Shown here piece by piece: positions 62,180-64,000 of a stretch of 64,000 nt of DNA (its first letter is position 1; every line of letters begins with the position of its first letter). This DNA is from Durusdinium trenchii (taxonomy: Eukaryota; Sar; Dinophyceae; Suessiales; Symbiodiniaceae). The notes under the pieces are model-generated. The model made no database searches. It was not told where the DNA came from and was given only the letters and a program-made list of their open reading frames with translations. Location of the stretch: the NCBI GenBank assembly GCA_963970005.1, contig CAXAMN010021562.1, positions 961,321-1,025,320 on the forward strand, written 5' to 3'. Both the position numbers and the translations under genes were made by a program.

Positions 62180-63502
62180 CTCGGCCGTTGGTTCAAAGAC
62201 GGGACCTCCGTTGGTTCAGATGGAGAATGTACAGCTGTAAACCTGCAATAAGCGATTTCACCATGTCCTTTGCATGTTTAGAGGGGAGTCTCTATTTTGT
62301 GGGGGTCACTACACATGGCACCGTGCCTCGCTTGGAGGTTCAGTCCACAATGTCCCATGACCACCAGAAAGAATCAAGAAAGACCTCCGTGTTTCATGTC
62401 CGTTGCCGCCCGTGTGCTTGTGGAAATATGCAGTCCAGACCCGGGAATATGCTCGATTCCCATTCATCGGAGAGAAGATCATGTCCCTGGTCCAAATGCA
62501 TCGAACGGTCCATTCATCGAATCCCACCCAAACCAAGGGGTCACGAATCGCAAGAGAAAACTCCATTCTAAAGAACTAAACAAAGCAAAAACCTCCATTC
62601 GAACACCTCCAGTTCTCGTGGCTTCTCTGACTCCAATGGCTCCAAGAAGAGCTGGGCTACAAGCCCTGGTGACCCCTCCACGCTGAAGCTGGCAATCACC
62701 TGGCTAGGATTCTGGCGAACAGTTCCGCACAGGCGATTAGTGACTGGCGGTTGCTATGGGTGAAAAAAACCGCCGCCAAACCGAACATGTCGAGTCCAAA
62801 TAAGTAAACTGACGCAATAGGCAAGTGGAAAGACCTCGTTAGGACTGGAGGCCGCTTTTTGTTTGTGCCACGTTCCACCCACTGTGGGGTCCTCATTGTC
62901 TAGGCTAGGAATAGGTATACTGGGTAGTATTGACCCCAAGTATCAGCAAACATGTTTCTGGCATTTTCTGGCTATATCAAGAAGGAGTCCATCTTCTTCG
63001 CACGTGGACCTGGAACATGCCTTTTGTGCGGTATTTGGATACTGCACCACCCAGGTGAATTGGCAGTTTTGGTGCAGGGGTTGGAATTGAAATCCCAAAC
63101 CCAAACAATAGCACACAATACAACAGAACTCCTTGAAGGGAGAACACCAGGATTTTTCGCTGCATTGCACTTGCTACATGTACATAACCCTGATACGCAT
63201 ATTGGATGTACAATTTATTCTCTGGGTGTGCTTACACTTGCTACAATATGTTCCCTCTCTCTCTCTCTTTCTCTGAGTTGCGGGTGCACCTGGGCTCAGA
63301 ACCACCACATTCATGTAAAGGGAGGGAGGTCCGTTTGAGCTGGGCAGCAGGTGCTGCCGCCGTCGGCAACTTCAGAAACAAACTGTTGCCAACCTGCTTC
63401 CAACACATGTCCATGTCTATGATGAGACAATTAGGTTGCGCACCTGCAAGACGTCCGCTGCGGCGCGTGCGAAGCGCACCGGCAAGGAGGATGCACTCCA
63501 AC
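62180..63502 (-). other. Probable COG2 intron region
   Basis: It contains a TC microsatellite near 63251-63272. A minus-strand frame at 62566-62309 is open but not assigned. Confidence 0.4.
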
Positions 63503-63654
63503 CTTGCTGTGCAGCATCCCAAGCACCACCAGCGCTCGTCTCCACGAAGGCCGAGATGGCTTTCCCGTACTTGGCCACCAGCTCCAGCGAGAGTCGGGCC
63601 ATCTTGGGATACAAGCAGCTCAAATACCAAGCCTTCCAGACCAGATCGATGGTC
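63503..63654 (-). CDS. COG2: COG2, exon with the MARLSLELVAKYG motif
   Basis: A 152-base exon with acceptor CCATCTCAG and GT donor (CAGCAAG then GTTGGA). It encodes TIDLVWKAWYLSCLYPKMAR then LSLELVAKYGKAISAFVET. In COG2 this region reads W-x-x-x-V-Y/F-L-x-x-L-x-x-K/R-F-W-R-L-T-L-Q-L-L-x-R-Y, and the match in spacing is good. It joins the previous exon in phase. Confidence 0.7.
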
Positions 63655-63751
63655 CTGAGATGGATGTCAAAAGGGACTGGTCCTATTTTGCTCATAACAT
63701 GTCGTCCGTTTTCAAAAACTGAAGAGCTCGTCCAAACGTCCCACGTCCCAC

Positions 63752-63888
63752 GTCCCACCTGGCCTGATGAGCTCGCCAGAGACCGGAAGCCAGTAGACGC
63801 CACCGGGCTCGGCGGAGTCGAGCGTGAGCTTCTGGGCGGCGGTGTCCAGGCGCTGTGCCGCCTCCTTCGTGCGGAGGGAGCAGTAGAC
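63752..63888 (-). CDS. COG2: COG2, exon with the VYCSLRTKEAAQRL motif (upstream gene part lies beyond the window)
   Basis: The frame encodes VYCSLRTKEAAQRLDTAAQK then GGVYWLPVSGELIRPGG, ending two bases into a codon at a GT donor (GGGAC then GTGGGA). That donor joins the exon at 63654 in phase across 97 bases. COG2 has a PVYFxxRFxEIAxxLE motif here. The 5' end is unsure: a GACGCAG acceptor is at 63889, but family similarity (DHVPTQ) seems to continue upstream. The N-terminal half of the gene lies beyond base 64000. Confidence 0.6.
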
Positions 63889-64000
63889 CTGCGTCGGGAC
63901 GTGGTCGCCGCACGGAGGCAAGTGAGGTCTGGGAGGGACAGGGAGGGAGGTCTGGGCAGCACCAGGAAGAGGAAGTGGTTTCACCACTTCGGGCAAGAAG

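Noticed and set aside
61942-62571. Plus-strand 209-codon open frame
   Set aside because: It is a shadow of minus-strand COG2 sequence and shows no protein family features.
1-64000. tRNA, rRNA, snRNA, CRISPR and spliced-leader genes
   Set aside because: I looked for T-loop motifs, CRISPR-like spaced repeats and the dinoflagellate spliced-leader core by eye and found no convincing case; a covariance-model scan would be more reliable.

Overview
The window looks like nuclear DNA of a dinoflagellate, most like Symbiodiniaceae. The evidence is sparse small exons, introns that start with GA or GC as well as GT, one large Ty1/copia-type polyprotein with lysine/glycine-rich gag tails, many simple repeats and two 100-base assembly gaps. 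Apart from the retroelement, nearly every credible coding segment lies on the minus strand, as expected for one-way dinoflagellate gene clusters. No tRNA, rRNA, CRISPR array or bacterial operon was seen.

The centre (18263-33574) is a complete, very young LTR retrotransposon of 15.3 kb on the plus strand. Its 176-bp LTRs differ at one base, begin TG and end CA, and are flanked by CCCCC. The 5' LTR is followed by a primer-binding site resembling the complement of initiator tRNA-Met. ORF1 (2848 aa) carries gag, aspartic protease, integrase, reverse transcriptase and RNase H in copia order, plus a methyltransferase-like segment. ORF2 (1740 aa) is the surprise: an RNA 2'-phosphotransferase (Tpt1/KptA) domain at the N-terminus and an endonuclease/exonuclease/phosphatase (EEP) nuclease domain at the C-terminus. 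Strong splice-site-like sequences precede both ORFs.

The element sits in antisense inside an intron of a host minus-strand gene. Five exons (35323-35273, 34780-34703, 17508-17447, 16563-16508, 15826-15720) join in phase to give a protein resembling the DUF3626 family. The retroelement lies between exons 2 and 3 and stretches that intron to about 17 kb.

At the right end (63888-58833, minus) is the C-terminal part of COG2, a subunit of the conserved oligomeric Golgi complex. I reconstructed it from six exons ending at a TAG stop. The rest holds isolated minus-strand exons of unrecognised genes (about 1.2, 3.4, 6.0, 15.1, 44-45, 46.6, 49-50, 52, 56.5 and 58.4 kb), a SPRY-like exon at 8.1 kb and an EF-hand exon at 43.8 kb. 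Between them are dispersed repeats: ACTAG-rich units, GGGTATGATTCG tandem units, a pair of 80-bp MITE-like elements and a telomere-like stretch. All exon calls rest on reading frame, splice-site phase and family memory. No search was run.
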